This document shows, piece by piece, positions 1-7,845 of a stretch of DNA of 20,646 bases. Positions within the stretch are counted from its first letter, which is position 1. Each line of letters opens with the position of its first letter. Source of the DNA: VGDP01 sp040905845 (GTDB taxonomy: Bacteria > Pseudomonadota > Alphaproteobacteria > SP197); the NCBI GenBank assembly GCA_040905845.1, contig JBBDQV010000164.1, positions 1 through 20,646 on the forward strand. The letters run 5' to 3'. The position numbers and the translations under genes are program-made. The notes beneath the pieces were generated by a model. That model did no database searches. It had not been told where the DNA came from and was given only the letters and a program-made list of their open reading frames with translations.

Positions 1-414
1 GCTGTCGCCCAGGATCATGCGGTTCGACCAGTTCTGGTCGTGGGCGTAGAACTCGGTCCTGGCCTCAATGTCGTGGAGCCCGTTGAAGTCGGCGAAGAGG
101 TCGGGCATCGCCGGCGCGACTTGCGCCCGGCGCGCCTTGGATTCGCGCTCCAGGTCGTCGATCAGGACCTTGGGGTGGACCTTCTCCTGGATGTAGAGCG
201 GGGGCGCCTGGACGATCAGGTCGGACCAGTCCTGCTCGTCCTTGCCGCGCCAGACGAGCTGGGGGTCGAGGTCGCGGTTGCGGCGCTGATACGCGATCTG
301 GACGGGAGACTTGTCCTCGTCCCGCATCAGGCTCTCGAACTCGGCCGTGGGGATGTTGCGCCGCTTGGCCTGCCTGTGGGTCAGCGACTCGATACGAACC
401 GGTTTCTTGGCCAT
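1..414 (-). CDS. Type III-like site-specific DNA methyltransferase (Mod), N-terminal part
   Basis: Reading leftwards from the ATG at 414-412, 138 codons stay open to the window edge, so the 3' part is missing. The product begins MAKKPVRIESLTHRQAKRRN and reaches NRMILGDS at the edge. This is typical of Mod-type methyltransferases, where an N/S-RMILGDS segment precedes the DPPY catalytic motif and the AdoMet-binding motif; both of those lie beyond the window. Mod would methylate the recognition site and supply DNA specificity to the restriction complex. Its start overlaps the stop of the upstream NYN gene (TGATG), so the two are probably translationally coupled. The assignment rests on recognising the N-terminal family pattern and on the res gene in the same run. 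Whether it is a type III or another multi-subunit system cannot be settled from 138 residues. Confidence 0.75.
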   Translation of the reverse strand, partial: MAKKPVRIESLTHRQAKRRNIPTAEFESLMRDEDKSPVQIAYQRRNRDLDPQLVWRGKDEQDWSDLIVQAPPLYIQEKVHPKVLIDDLERESKARRAQVAPAMPDLFADFNGLHDIEARTEFYAHDQNWSNRMILGDS

Positions 415-1130
415 CAGGCGATGATATCCTCGTCGTTACCCGCCTTCGCGACCCTCGGGCGCGGGAATCCGCTGGTCAACCCGTCGATATGCTCGAACAG
501 GTCCGGGGCCACGGAACGCCACAGCGGGTCGAGAATGAACCGCACGCCTTCGCGGCGCGCCATCTTGGCGGCGGGGACAAAATCCGCGTCGCCCGCGACC
601 AAGATGATGGTATCGACCTGCTTCTTCAGCGTGAGCGAGGCGATATCGACGCCGATCCGCATGTCCACGGCCTTCTGACGCAGACCGAGGGCGAAGTCGC
701 CGTCCGTGAGATCGTCCACGTTCGATCGGTGTGCGAGAAGGCTCTTGAGCGGCTCCTCCTTCAGGATCCAGCCGCTCTCGCGGCGGACTTCGCCGAGCCG
801 GACGACGAAGTTCGGACTCCTGCGTAGTTCATTGAAAAGCGCGAGCCGGAATGTCGCCTCGGGGGTCTTCGCGAAGTCGATGGCCCGTCGCGAGACGGGC
901 AAGTGTCCCTTCAACAGATACGGCTTGGCGTCGTAGTAGAAGCAGCGGTAGAGAAGCGCCATCCGGTGCGGCAGACGCGCGACGCGATTCAGGCGGTCGA
1001 GGTGGGTCTCCACCAACCGGCCTATGGCCTTGGCGACCACTGCGGGGTCGGTCGCGTCGAGGTCTGGCCGAACGCTTGGAAGGCGCTTGAGGAGATAGCC
1101 CCCATCAATGAGAATCGCAGCCCTGGTCAT
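414..1130 (-). CDS. NYN/LabA-like (DUF88) PIN-fold putative nuclease
   Basis: A 238-residue protein with the NYN-domain acidic pattern: D9 in ILIDGGYLL, D156 and D162 in KAVDMRIGVDIA, and D181/D183 in AGDADFVP. NYN domains share the PIN fold and usually act as metal-dependent RNases. The ATG at 1130 was chosen because the domain starts within ten residues of it. The reading frame stays open upstream to 1271, but that stretch holds the likely promoter and looks non-coding. No good Shine-Dalgarno is visible. The stop overlaps the mod start by one base, tying the gene to the restriction-modification locus. The MNT gene lies 183 bases upstream. The fold call is fairly secure; the substrate, and any role as toxin or effector, is inference. 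Confidence 0.8.
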   Translation of the reverse strand: MTRAAILIDGGYLLKRLPSVRPDLDATDPAVVAKAIGRLVETHLDRLNRVARLPHRMALLYRCFYYDAKPYLLKGHLPVSRRAIDFAKTPEATFRLALFNELRRSPNFVVRLGEVRRESGWILKEEPLKSLLAHRSNVDDLTDGDFALGLRQKAVDMRIGVDIASLTLKKQVDTIILVAGDADFVPAAKMARREGVRFILDPLWRSVAPDLFEHIDGLTSGFPRPRVAKAGNDEDIIA

Positions 1131-1218
1131 GGGCAAACCGCAAACGAAAAGCCCCCAGGGGTCGGCCAAGCTCTCGATCGCGAGGAGCAAGGCGTACTGC
1201 CAGGGGGCGAATGCCATC

Positions 1219-1247
1219 CATATAGTGCTGCAACGATTGAATTGCAA
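1219..1247 (-). promoter_or_regulatory. Candidate promoter for NYN-mod
   Basis: On the minus strand TTGCAA (1247-1242) is followed after 17 bases by TATATG (1224-1219). Each box matches four of six sigma-70 consensus positions. The segment is AT-rich against its surroundings and lies in the 183-base gap between MNT and NYN. Transcription would start near 1212, about 80 bases before the NYN ATG. It suggests NYN-mod can be expressed separately from res-MNT. Confidence 0.35.
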
Positions 1248-1313
1248 GTCATGCCGGCCCCTGCCTGCCAAGTGCCGCGGTCAAGACGCCATGCAGCCGA
1301 CTCACATGCGCTC

Positions 1314-1619
1314 TCAAGCTGCTTCAAACTGCACCACGGCCTCGCGCATGACCGCGTCGCGGAAGTGGCGGCTCAGGTCCTGGGGCGTGCGCGGATCGAC
1401 GCGACGGCCGCCGAGCAGCGCCGTGAGTTCGTGCTGGATTCCGGCCAGGGCGATGAGGCTTGGCGTGCGCACGGTTGTGAACTCGATCAGCAGGTCCACG
1501 TCGCTGTCGGGGCGATCCTGGCCCTTCAGCACCGAGCCGAACAGCGAGAGCCTGCGGATGTGATGGCGCCCGCAGAACTCGGCAAGCTTCGTCTGGTCAA
1601 TCGGCAATCGCTCGGTCAT
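1314..1619 (-). CDS. Minimal nucleotidyltransferase (MNT) domain protein
   Basis: A 101-residue protein with the polymerase-beta-type nucleotidyltransferase signature: FGSV at 27-30, SDVDLLIEF with D40 and D42, and a candidate third acidic residue D75 in GRRVDP. That is close to the full length of stand-alone MNT proteins. The ATG at 1619 is preceded by GGAGG with five bases spacing, and the gene starts nine bases after the res stop, so it is probably co-transcribed with res. MNT proteins are best known as antitoxins that modify HEPN RNase toxins by (oligo)adenylylation. No HEPN partner is visible here; the next gene is an NYN putative RNase instead. The domain call is strong. Its role inside a restriction locus is unknown. 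Confidence 0.85.
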   Translation of the reverse strand: MTERLPIDQTKLAEFCGRHHIRRLSLFGSVLKGQDRPDSDVDLLIEFTTVRTPSLIALAGIQHELTALLGGRRVDPRTPQDLSRHFRDAVMREAVVQFEAA

Positions 1620-1628
1620 CCTCGCCTC

Positions 1629-4600
1629 CTAGGCCGCCATCGGGGCTCCGCTGGCGCACGCGGCCTCGATCAGTTTGCCGAAATCCGACTGGATATCGTA
1701 CACCGACGTGAACTCGGCGAAGGCCCAGCAGCCGAACTTCTTCAGGTTGTTGACGCCCGGCACCCAGTAGGCGCGCATGGTGTTGGCCTTCTCCTTCGCG
1801 TTCTCGCCGCGATAGCCCTTCACCTCGACGATCAGGTTGAGCGGCTCGGCCTGCCCGTCATCGACCTGGACGATGAAATCCGGGATGTAACGGCGCGGAG
1901 TCGCGCCCATCAGATAGGGCACTTCCAAGCCCAGATTCTGATTCTTCACGTAGGCGCGCACGCGCGGGTGCGATTCCGCCACGCGACAGAACTCAGCCTC
2001 CCAGTCACTGTCGCAGATCACCCAGTTGACGTGGCTCTTGCCGGGGTGGGTCTGCCAGCGGAGTTCCTTGGAGGTCGTGAAGTTGACGTAGCGGGTTGAG
2101 CCGGTCGGGTTGTAGGCATCGAGGATAGCCTTCACCGGGTTGTCGCCGGCGAGGCTGAGCGTAATGGCCACCTTGATGCGCTCGCAGGCCATATCCGCGA
2201 TCTCCTGATAGAGAAGCTGCGCGGGATAGGTGCCGCCGGTGCACCGCAGATATCCGCCGTCGAGCCACTGGCGGGTGATCGCCTTCAACTGCCCGAACAG
2301 GTGCAGCTTTGGCGCTTCGCCGGGGTCGCGGTACTTCTGGTAGAGAAGATGCTTGGCGAGGTGGAACAGGATGGTCGAGCGGCGCATGTCGTTGAGGTGC
2401 TCGATCGTCAGATCGACGCCCTCGCCGATGATGCCCTGGTTCTTGGTGATGGATGGGCCGACCAAGGTAGGCGTCAGCTCCAGCACCGAGTCCCTGTCGA
2501 ACCTGGCGGCAAGCTGCTCGTTCGGCAGCTCGACGCGATAGCCCTCGACTCGGGGAAAGCGAATTTCGAGCGCGTCGCGCTCCGGGCTCACGGCATGGAC
2601 GCGGATCGTCTCGCGCGGCTTCGCCGGCGGTGACACGACAGGCTTGGCCGCGAAGTCGAACGGAATGCCGAGCACGTCGGCATACTCGACGTTGAACAGG
2701 CCTTCCTCGTTGAGGTCATAGGATTGGCGGCGCAGGCCACGGCCCACGACCTGTTCGCACAGGAGTTGGGTACCGAACGCGCGGACGCCCAGAATGTGCG
2801 TGACGGTGTTCGTGTCCCAGCCTTCGGTGAGCATGGAGACCGAGACGACGCAACGCACTTGTTCGCCCAACCGGTCTTTCTTGCCGACGGTGTTCATAAC
2901 CTCGCGCAGCAGGTCCTGGTCAGTGATCTTGTCGGCGGCGCGGATATCGCCCGTGCGCACGACGATCTCGCGGCGGAAGCGGTCGATCTCGTCCGCCGCC
3001 ATGTCGCGGAAGTCCTTGTCGAGCGCCTCGCCGGATTCGAGCTGCTCGCTGTCGATCAGCAGGGTCCGTGGCCGGGGGATGCGATTGCCGTGCTCGTCGA
3101 AGTTCCGGAACAGGGCCAGCCGCCCGTTCTCCAGCGTGGTCGAGCCGTCCTCGTTCTCGCGGTCGAAGCCGGAGACGTAGTCGTGGACGAGCTTCGACGT
3201 GGCGGTGTTGTTGCAGACGACGATGAACACCGGCGGGACGGCGATGCCCGCGGCCTCCCACAGGTCGAACGTCTTCTTGTAGTGGCCGTAGAGAGCGTCG
3301 AGCGCGGAGTTCAGCTCCGTCGGGAGCCTGAGCGGGTCGTGCGCGGCTCCAGCGCTGCGGCCCTTCTTCGGCAGCTTCTTGCCGATGTGCTCCCACAGAT
3401 TGCGGAACTTCGGCGTGTCACCGCCGGGTACGTTGTCGGCGACGGGGACGCGCGGAAGCTTGACGATCCCGCATTCGATCGCGTCCATCAGCGAGAAGTC
3501 GCACACCGTCCACGGGAATAGCGTGCCCTCGGCATAGCCTGAGCCACGCAGGAAGAAGGGCGTGGCCGAAAGGTCGTAGACGGCGCGCAGGCCGAGCTTG
3601 CGCTTGACGGCCTCGATCCCGGAAATCCACAAGCGGGCTGCCTCGTTGTTCTTCTTCGCCTCCTCCCGGTCTTCGCCCTTGAGGTCCTCCACCTCGTCGG
3701 TCTTGGGCCGCTCGCGGTAGCAGTGATGCGCCTCGTCGTTGAGGACGGCAACGTTCTTCAGGCCCATCAGCTCGGGCATGACCCGCTGGATCATTTGCCC
3801 TTCGGTTTCGAGGGTCTGAAGCGTCTCGCCGCGCCAGCCTTCGAGCGCGGCGCGCGTGCCCTTTGTGATCTCGATCCGCTCGCGCAGCTTGAAGGCATGG
3901 AAGTTGGTAATGATGATCTTCGCACGGTCGATGTCGCCGAGCATGTCGGTCGGCACGAGCTCGCGGCCCTTGTAGTAGCTGTCCGGGTCGTTGGGCATCA
4001 GGACGCGCAGGCGGTCACGGATGGTGATGCCCGGTGCGATGATCAGGAACCCACGCGAGAACTGCTTGCTGTTCGGGTGCCGGACAGCATTGACTGTCTG
4101 CCAGGCGATCATCATTGCCATGACGGTCGTCTTGCCGGCGCCGGTTGCCAGCTTGAGCGCGATCCGCACCAGCTCGGGGTTGGCCTGTTCGTTCGCGCCC
4201 CTGATGTGATCCCAGAATTTTTCGCCGCGCTTGCCGAGCTTGGGCGCGACCTCGGTCAGCCAGATGGCGGTCTCGATGGCTTCGACCTGACAGAAGAACG
4301 GGCGGAGGCTGCTGAACGTGTGGTGCCGCCAATGCTGTAGCATGCGCGCCGTCTCGGGCGACACCTGCCAGTCGTTGGGGTTGGGCAGGCTGCGCCAGCC
4401 ATCCACGTACGACCGGATTTCGTTGATGATCGGCGTCGGGTCGTACTGAAGCTCTTCGGTCGAGAGTCCCTTGCCCTCGTCGAAGACCATCTCTCGCTGA
4501 CCGCGCTTCCGCCGCTGCTTTCTCGGTTGCGGAACCGGGGTGATCAGCTCCGAGCGGCGCCGTGAATCGAGGATGCGGTCGGTCGGCTGTCCGTCGTCAT

Positions 4601-4673
4601 CCAATTCCCAATGGCGGGCGGGATAGGCGTAGGGCGGATTGAGGATCGGCCGTTCGAAGAAATGCTGGCTCAT
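1629..4673 (-). CDS. Type III-like restriction subunit (Res): SF2 helicase fused to PD-(D/E)xK nuclease
   Basis: A 1014-residue ATP-dependent translocase/endonuclease. Visible motifs in order: Walker A LATGAGKT (175-182); DEAH box in LNDEAHH (311-317); DLSATP (367-372); TEGWD (616-620); motif VI QVVGRGLRR (641-649); and a C-terminal nuclease core with PD at 931-932 and EVK at 950-952. It resembles the large Res-like family annotated in databases as BPTD_3080-type restriction endonuclease (from memory). With Mod it would cut unmodified DNA after ATP-driven movement. The ATG at 4673 was chosen over one 15 codons upstream because GGAG lies eight bases before it and the family-like N-terminus MSQHFFERPILNPPY follows. 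All key residues are present and no frameshift was seen, so the gene looks intact. An IS5-family element ends about 175 bases upstream and may have changed its promoter. Confidence 0.92.
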   Translation of the reverse strand: MSQHFFERPILNPPYAYPARHWELDDDGQPTDRILDSRRRSELITPVPQPRKQRRKRGQREMVFDEGKGLSTEELQYDPTPIINEIRSYVDGWRSLPNPNDWQVSPETARMLQHWRHHTFSSLRPFFCQVEAIETAIWLTEVAPKLGKRGEKFWDHIRGANEQANPELVRIALKLATGAGKTTVMAMMIAWQTVNAVRHPNSKQFSRGFLIIAPGITIRDRLRVLMPNDPDSYYKGRELVPTDMLGDIDRAKIIITNFHAFKLRERIEITKGTRAALEGWRGETLQTLETEGQMIQRVMPELMGLKNVAVLNDEAHHCYRERPKTDEVEDLKGEDREEAKKNNEAARLWISGIEAVKRKLGLRAVYDLSATPFFLRGSGYAEGTLFPWTVCDFSLMDAIECGIVKLPRVPVADNVPGGDTPKFRNLWEHIGKKLPKKGRSAGAAHDPLRLPTELNSALDALYGHYKKTFDLWEAAGIAVPPVFIVVCNNTATSKLVHDYVSGFDRENEDGSTTLENGRLALFRNFDEHGNRIPRPRTLLIDSEQLESGEALDKDFRDMAADEIDRFRREIVVRTGDIRAADKITDQDLLREVMNTVGKKDRLGEQVRCVVSVSMLTEGWDTNTVTHILGVRAFGTQLLCEQVVGRGLRRQSYDLNEEGLFNVEYADVLGIPFDFAAKPVVSPPAKPRETIRVHAVSPERDALEIRFPRVEGYRVELPNEQLAARFDRDSVLELTPTLVGPSITKNQGIIGEGVDLTIEHLNDMRRSTILFHLAKHLLYQKYRDPGEAPKLHLFGQLKAITRQWLDGGYLRCTGGTYPAQLLYQEIADMACERIKVAITLSLAGDNPVKAILDAYNPTGSTRYVNFTTSKELRWQTHPGKSHVNWVICDSDWEAEFCRVAESHPRVRAYVKNQNLGLEVPYLMGATPRRYIPDFIVQVDDGQAEPLNLIVEVKGYRGENAKEKANTMRAYWVPGVNNLKKFGCWAFAEFTSVYDIQSDFGKLIEAACASGAPMAA

Positions 4674-4848
4674 TTCCGCGTCTCCGCCTTCGCGTGCGGC
4701 CTTGACTCTGCACGGCACTCTATGTTCTTGGCGCCGCGTTGTCGCATGAATCCAAGCGGCGCCCGAGCGGCCGGTGGGTCATGCACTTCGCACAAGTCCT
4801 CAGGAACTCCGGTCCTCGCAATCGTCAGAGCCGCTCCAGAAAGATGTT
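4674..4848. other. Short gap between res and the IS element, possible gene remnant
   Basis: About 175 bases with no complete gene. On the minus strand a frame entering from the IS side stays open and ends at the TGA at 4672-4670, giving an ATGA overlap with the res start, a typical coupled-gene junction. This could be the 3' end of a gene cut by the IS, but the protein is not recognisable and codon bias is not convincing, so chance is equally likely. No clear res promoter was found here. Confidence 0.25.
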
Positions 4849-4906
4849 GAGTCTGGGGAGTCGGTTGTGACTCCATGGCGGGCAGCCTTGGTGAGGAGGT
4901 TGCCTG

Positions 4907-5751
4907 ATGTGGACACCCGAGCATCGCGTTGCCGCGGATCGTCGCGGCCTGCGGTATCCCAGTGACCTGACTGACGCCGAATGGAAGCTGGTGGAGCCCT
5001 TGATTCCACCGGCCAAGCGGGGTGGCCGGCCGCGCACGGTCGACATCCGCGAGGTGCTGAACGGGGTGTTCTACGTGCTGGCGACGGGCTGCCAGTGGGA
5101 GGCGATGCCGAAGGACCTGCCACCGAAGAGCACGGCGTGGAGCTACCTCGACCTGTGGAACTGGGACGGGACCCTGGAACGGGTTCATCACGCGCTCTAT
5201 GTCGCCGTGCGCGAGGCGGAGGGCCGCGAGGCCTCGCCATCGGCGGCGGTGATCGACAGCCAGTCGGCGAAAGCGGCTCAAAAGGGGGCTCTACGGTTGA
5301 CCCGCAGGGCTTCGATGCCGCGAAGAAGACGACGGGCCGCAAGCGTCACATCCTGGTCGATACCCTCGGCCTGCTGCTGAGCGTTGCCGTCCACCCGGCC
5401 AACGTGCAGGACCGCGACGGCATCGCCCTCGTGCTCGATCGTCGTACCCGGCGGCTCTTCCCCTTCATCGAGGTCGTCTTCGCCGACGCCGGCTATCAGG
5501 GCCCGAAGGCCCGGGCCGCCGTGGCCAGGACCGGGACTTGGATTCTGGAGATCGTCAAGCGAGTCGACCTCCCACGCTTCGAGGTCGTGCCCAAGCGTTG
5601 GATCGTCGAGCGAACGCTTGCCTGGATCAGCCGCAACCGCCGCCTGATGCGCGACTTCGAGCGTCATGCCAGAACCGTCGTGGCCTTCATCCGCCTTGCC
5701 ATGATCCGCCTCATGCTCAAACGGCTCACACGGCTACAGACGTGTTCCTGA
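4907..5751 (+). CDS. IS5-family DDE transposase, two frames joined by -1 frameshift
   Basis: The upstream frame starts at the ATG at 4907, with GAGGAGG about seven bases before it, and encodes the N-terminal domain (DLTDAEWKLVEPLIPP, GCQWEAMPKD) plus the first catalytic Asp in VIDSQS. The downstream frame carries GRKRHILVDTLGLLL, the second Asp in FADAGYQG and the catalytic Glu in WIVERTLAWISRNRRL. The frames meet at A4G5 (5280-5288). Slipping back one base there joins AQKG to GSTVDPQGFD, exactly as in uninterrupted relatives. Two-frame transposases expressed by frameshifting are common in this group, so the element may be active; a simple mutation would look the same. Joined length is about 281 residues. 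Confidence 0.85.
5280..5288 (+). promoter_or_regulatory. Candidate -1 frameshift site (A4G5) in transposase
   Basis: The frame-0 codons CAA AAG GGG can re-pair one base back as AAA and GGG, moving ribosomes into the frame that encodes the rest of the DDE domain. The position matches where homologous transposases continue, between the SQS..K motif and the GFDA..GRKRH segment. Polymerase slippage on the same run is an alternative. Confidence 0.6.
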
Positions 5752-5754
5752 CTC

Positions 5755-6286
5755 TAAACTTCCAAGATGGGCTCTTAGGTACGAACTCGTCCCGCGTCCC
5801 AACGCCAGTTAGCGCACGGGAATGCCGACCGGGGATCGGTCACGTCAACACCGAGCGTCCAAGGCTCCGTTCTGTCGGAAACGGAATGCTCGATCGCGCT
5901 TGGGGCCCCCAGTGCTGACTCACCCCCTTCCCGACGCCGCCGTGACGATCGTTCGCGTCGTCGTGGGTCTCCGGCGCCGGTGCCATCGACCCGGCCGTCG
6001 AGGTCGAGCCAGGGGCGGGTCCGCGATCCAGGGACCCGTTGGCGCGCGCCAGGCGCGCGGCTAAGGGACTACGCTTGCACCGCCAGGAACCCCGGCGCGA
6101 GGACCTGGACATCCCCCGGCAGGAACCCATCGCGACCCTACCCGGGGGTCGGCTTCGCCCTTGCCGGCGCGATGCGCGCCCGGCACGTCACGCCGAAGGC
6201 ACGGAATGATTCGTGGGTAGGTTAATGGGTTGCGCGGCATCGAGAAGACGTAAGTGGTTGATATGACTCGAAAATAACAGAGCAAA
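5755..6286. other. Gene-free stretch between the IS and tRNA-Ser
   Basis: I see no convincing gene. Open frames here, such as 6130-5840 on the minus strand, are low-complexity and resemble no family. A 12-base palindrome TGGCGCGCGCCA lies at 6040-6051. The stretch may be island junction or decayed sequence. Confidence 0.4.
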
Positions 6287-6375
6287 TGGCGGAGGGGGTG
6301 GGATTCGAACCCACGGTGCCCAGAGGGCACAACGGTTTTCGAGACCGCCCCGTTCGACCGCTCCGGCACCCCTCC
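6287..6375 (-). tRNA. tRNA-Ser (anticodon CGA)
   Basis: The minus strand folds as a class II tRNA: acceptor GGAGGGG (6375-6369) pairs with CCCCTCC (6297-6291), followed by discriminator G and an encoded CCA (6289-6287). The anticodon arm GCGGT-CTCGAAA-ACCGT carries anticodon CGA (6341-6339), reading UCG. The long variable arm (GTGCCC..GGGCAC) is typical of serine tRNAs, and the T arm is GTGGG-TTCGAAT-CCCAC. All stems pair, so it looks functional. Its 3' end faces the accessory region at 1-6286, the common arrangement for tRNA-integrated islands. Confidence 0.97.
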
Positions 6376-6419
6376 GCAGGGCGTGGCTTGGACGCGAGGT
6401 CCGGCGATCCGGGGCGCGG

Positions 6420-6448
6420 AGCCTAACCGAACGTCTCGGACCGGTCAA
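6420..6448 (-). promoter_or_regulatory. Promoter of tRNA-Ser
   Basis: TTGACC (6448-6443 on the minus strand) and TAGGCT (6425-6420) are separated by exactly 17 bases. The -35 box matches five of six consensus positions and the -10 about half. Transcription would start near 6413, roughly 38 bases before the mature 5' end at 6375. Confidence 0.6.
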
Positions 6449-6586
6449 AGCATCGCCGCGCGGCGGGGCAGGCGGCGCGCGCGAAGCGCGGGCACGCATG
6501 CATCAACTGGGCTTGTACCGCCCGGCCGAGTCCCAACATCAAGCTGACGCGGGCAACGATGGCGGCGACAACGTGGGGAGAGATCG

Positions 6587-7591
6587 GTGGGCATGCTCGT
6601 GGACGGCCGCTGGCGGACGCGCGAGACGACCGGCGAACTGGACACCCGCGGTGGCGACGGCAGGTTCCGCCGGGCACCGACGCATTTCCGTGACTGGGTG
6701 ACGCCGGACGGCGCGCCGGGTCCGTCCGGCCGAGGCGGGTTCAAGGCCGAGCCCGGGCGCTATCACCTCTACGCCTCCCTCGCCTGCCCGTGGGCGCACC
6801 GAACCCTCATCGTCCGCGCGCTCGAGGGTCTCGAGCACGCGGTCTCGCTCTCGGTCGTCAACCCGCTCATGGGCGAGGAGGGCTGGACCTTCGAGCCCGG
6901 CGACGGCGTGGTTCCCGACACGGTCAATGGCGCGCAACGCCTCCACGAGATCTACGCGTTGGCGGACGCGACCTACACCGGCCGCGTGACCGTGCCCGTG
7001 CTGTGGGACAAGGCGCGCCGCACGATCGTCAACAACGAATCGGCCGAGATCATGCGCATGTTCGACAGCGCCTTCGGCACCGACGGCCCCGACCTCTATC
7101 CCGAGCCGCTGCGCCACGAGATCGACCTGGTCAACGAGCGCATTTACGACACGCTCAACAACGGCGTCTACAAGGCGGGCTTCGCGGCGACCCAGGAGGC
7201 CTACGAGGAGGCAGTGAGCGAGCTGTTCGCGACGCTGGACTGGCTGGAAAACCGGCTCGCGCGCCGCCGCACCCTCGTCGGCGACCGGATCACCGAGGCG
7301 GACTGGCGCCTGTTCACCACTCTGGTCCGCTTCGATGCGGTCTACCACGGCCACTTCAAGTGCAACCTGAGGCGGCTCGTCGATTACCCGAACCTGTGGG
7401 GCTACGCGCGCGAGCTCTACCAGGTGCCCAAGGTGGCCGAAACGGTCGACATGGACCATATCAAGCGGCATTACTACCTGAGCCACGGTTGGCTCAATCC
7501 TTCGGGCATCGTGCCCAAGGGGCCGCTCGTCGACTGGACCGAACCGCACGGGCGGGACCGCAGACCCGGCGCCGGGTTCTGTCCCAAGTAG
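6587..7591 (+). CDS. yqjG: Glutathionyl-hydroquinone reductase (Xi-class GST, YqjG/ECM4 family)
   Basis: A 334-residue cytosolic enzyme that uses glutathione to reduce S-glutathionyl-hydroquinones, recycling quinone adducts. The thioredoxin-like N-terminal part carries the Xi-class catalytic motif CPWAHR with Cys67. Other family segments are VVNPLMGEEGWTF, SGRVTVPVLWD-like (here TGRVTVPVLWD), NNESAEI, NNGVYKAGFA and FDAVYHGHFKCN, ending with EPHGRD. The GTG at 6587 is preferred over the ATG two codons later because the translated MGMLVDGRW aligns with the MGQLIDGVW start of E. coli YqjG, and GGAG sits six bases before the GTG. It appears to be a single-gene unit divergent from tRNA-Ser. No key residue is missing. 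Identification is by strong recall of the family sequence. Confidence 0.93.
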   Translation: MGMLVDGRWRTRETTGELDTRGGDGRFRRAPTHFRDWVTPDGAPGPSGRGGFKAEPGRYHLYASLACPWAHRTLIVRALEGLEHAVSLSVVNPLMGEEGWTFEPGDGVVPDTVNGAQRLHEIYALADATYTGRVTVPVLWDKARRTIVNNESAEIMRMFDSAFGTDGPDLYPEPLRHEIDLVNERIYDTLNNGVYKAGFAATQEAYEEAVSELFATLDWLENRLARRRTLVGDRITEADWRLFTTLVRFDAVYHGHFKCNLRRLVDYPNLWGYARELYQVPKVAETVDMDHIKRHYYLSHGWLNPSGIVPKGPLVDWTEPHGRDRRPGAGFCPK

Positions 7592-7629
7592 GACACCCCT
7601 CGCGTGGAACTAGGACAACCGACCACCGA

Positions 7630-7845
7630 TCATTGCAGGGGCGAGCTGGGCAGTCGCATTTGCGCAATGATCCGATCCAGCATCCAATCTGGGTAGTGTC
7701 CGTCACCGATGATCGGCACCAAGAAGTGCCGACCGTCTCGTGTTACCCACGCGACAACCGCCCTGTTTTGATGTTCTGTCTTGGTGCACCCGCGCTTACG
7801 TAGTTCGGCCTCGAAATCTTCGAGATTGAACAGCCTAAGCGCCAT
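7630..7845 (-). CDS. Small HicA-like protein, putative toxin
   Basis: A 71-residue basic protein whose ATG follows the TAG stop of the preceding gene without a gap (TAGATG). Its helix-strand-strand-helix pattern (FEAELRKRGC, AVVAWVTRDGRHFLVPI, DWMLDRIIAQM) resembles HicA mRNA interferases with their dsRNA-binding-like fold. The usual GSHH segment is not conserved; one His lies in TEHQNR. The gene is visibly less GC-rich than its neighbours, suggesting recent transfer. The toxin role is inferred from size, partner and order. An uncharacterised two-gene cassette is the alternative. Confidence 0.45.
   Translation of the reverse strand: MALRLFNLEDFEAELRKRGCTKTEHQNRAVVAWVTRDGRHFLVPIIGDGHYPDWMLDRIIAQMRLPSSPLQ

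Larger units (their letters stand above)
4849..5754 (+). mobile_element. IS5-family (IS427-like group) insertion sequence
   Basis: A roughly 906-base unit holding one frameshifted transposase. Proposed ends are GAGTCTGG at 4849-4856 and its imperfect inverse CCTGACTC at 5747-5754 (seven of eight matching). The match fades further in, so the exact ends and any target duplication are uncertain. Size, gene layout and transposase type fit small IS5-family elements. It lies between res and the tRNA-Ser side of the accessory region. Confidence 0.7.

Noticed and set aside
1131..1271. Upstream extension of the NYN gene to 1271
   Set aside because: The NYN domain begins at the ATG at 1130; the added 47 residues are unlike the family and overlie a promoter-like sequence.
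903..2099. Plus-strand open frame of about 400 codons across NYN, MNT and res
   Set aside because: It crosses three convincing minus-strand genes and the gaps between them, and resembles nothing.
4857..4874. GGAGTC..GACTCC inverted repeat near the left IS end considered as the terminal repeat
   Set aside because: It pairs with itself rather than with the right end; GAGTCTGG at 4849 matches the right end better.
6287..6320. Second copy of the tRNA-Ser 3' end as an att site inside the window
   Set aside because: No direct repeat of this segment was found between 1 and 6286; any partner site must lie outside.
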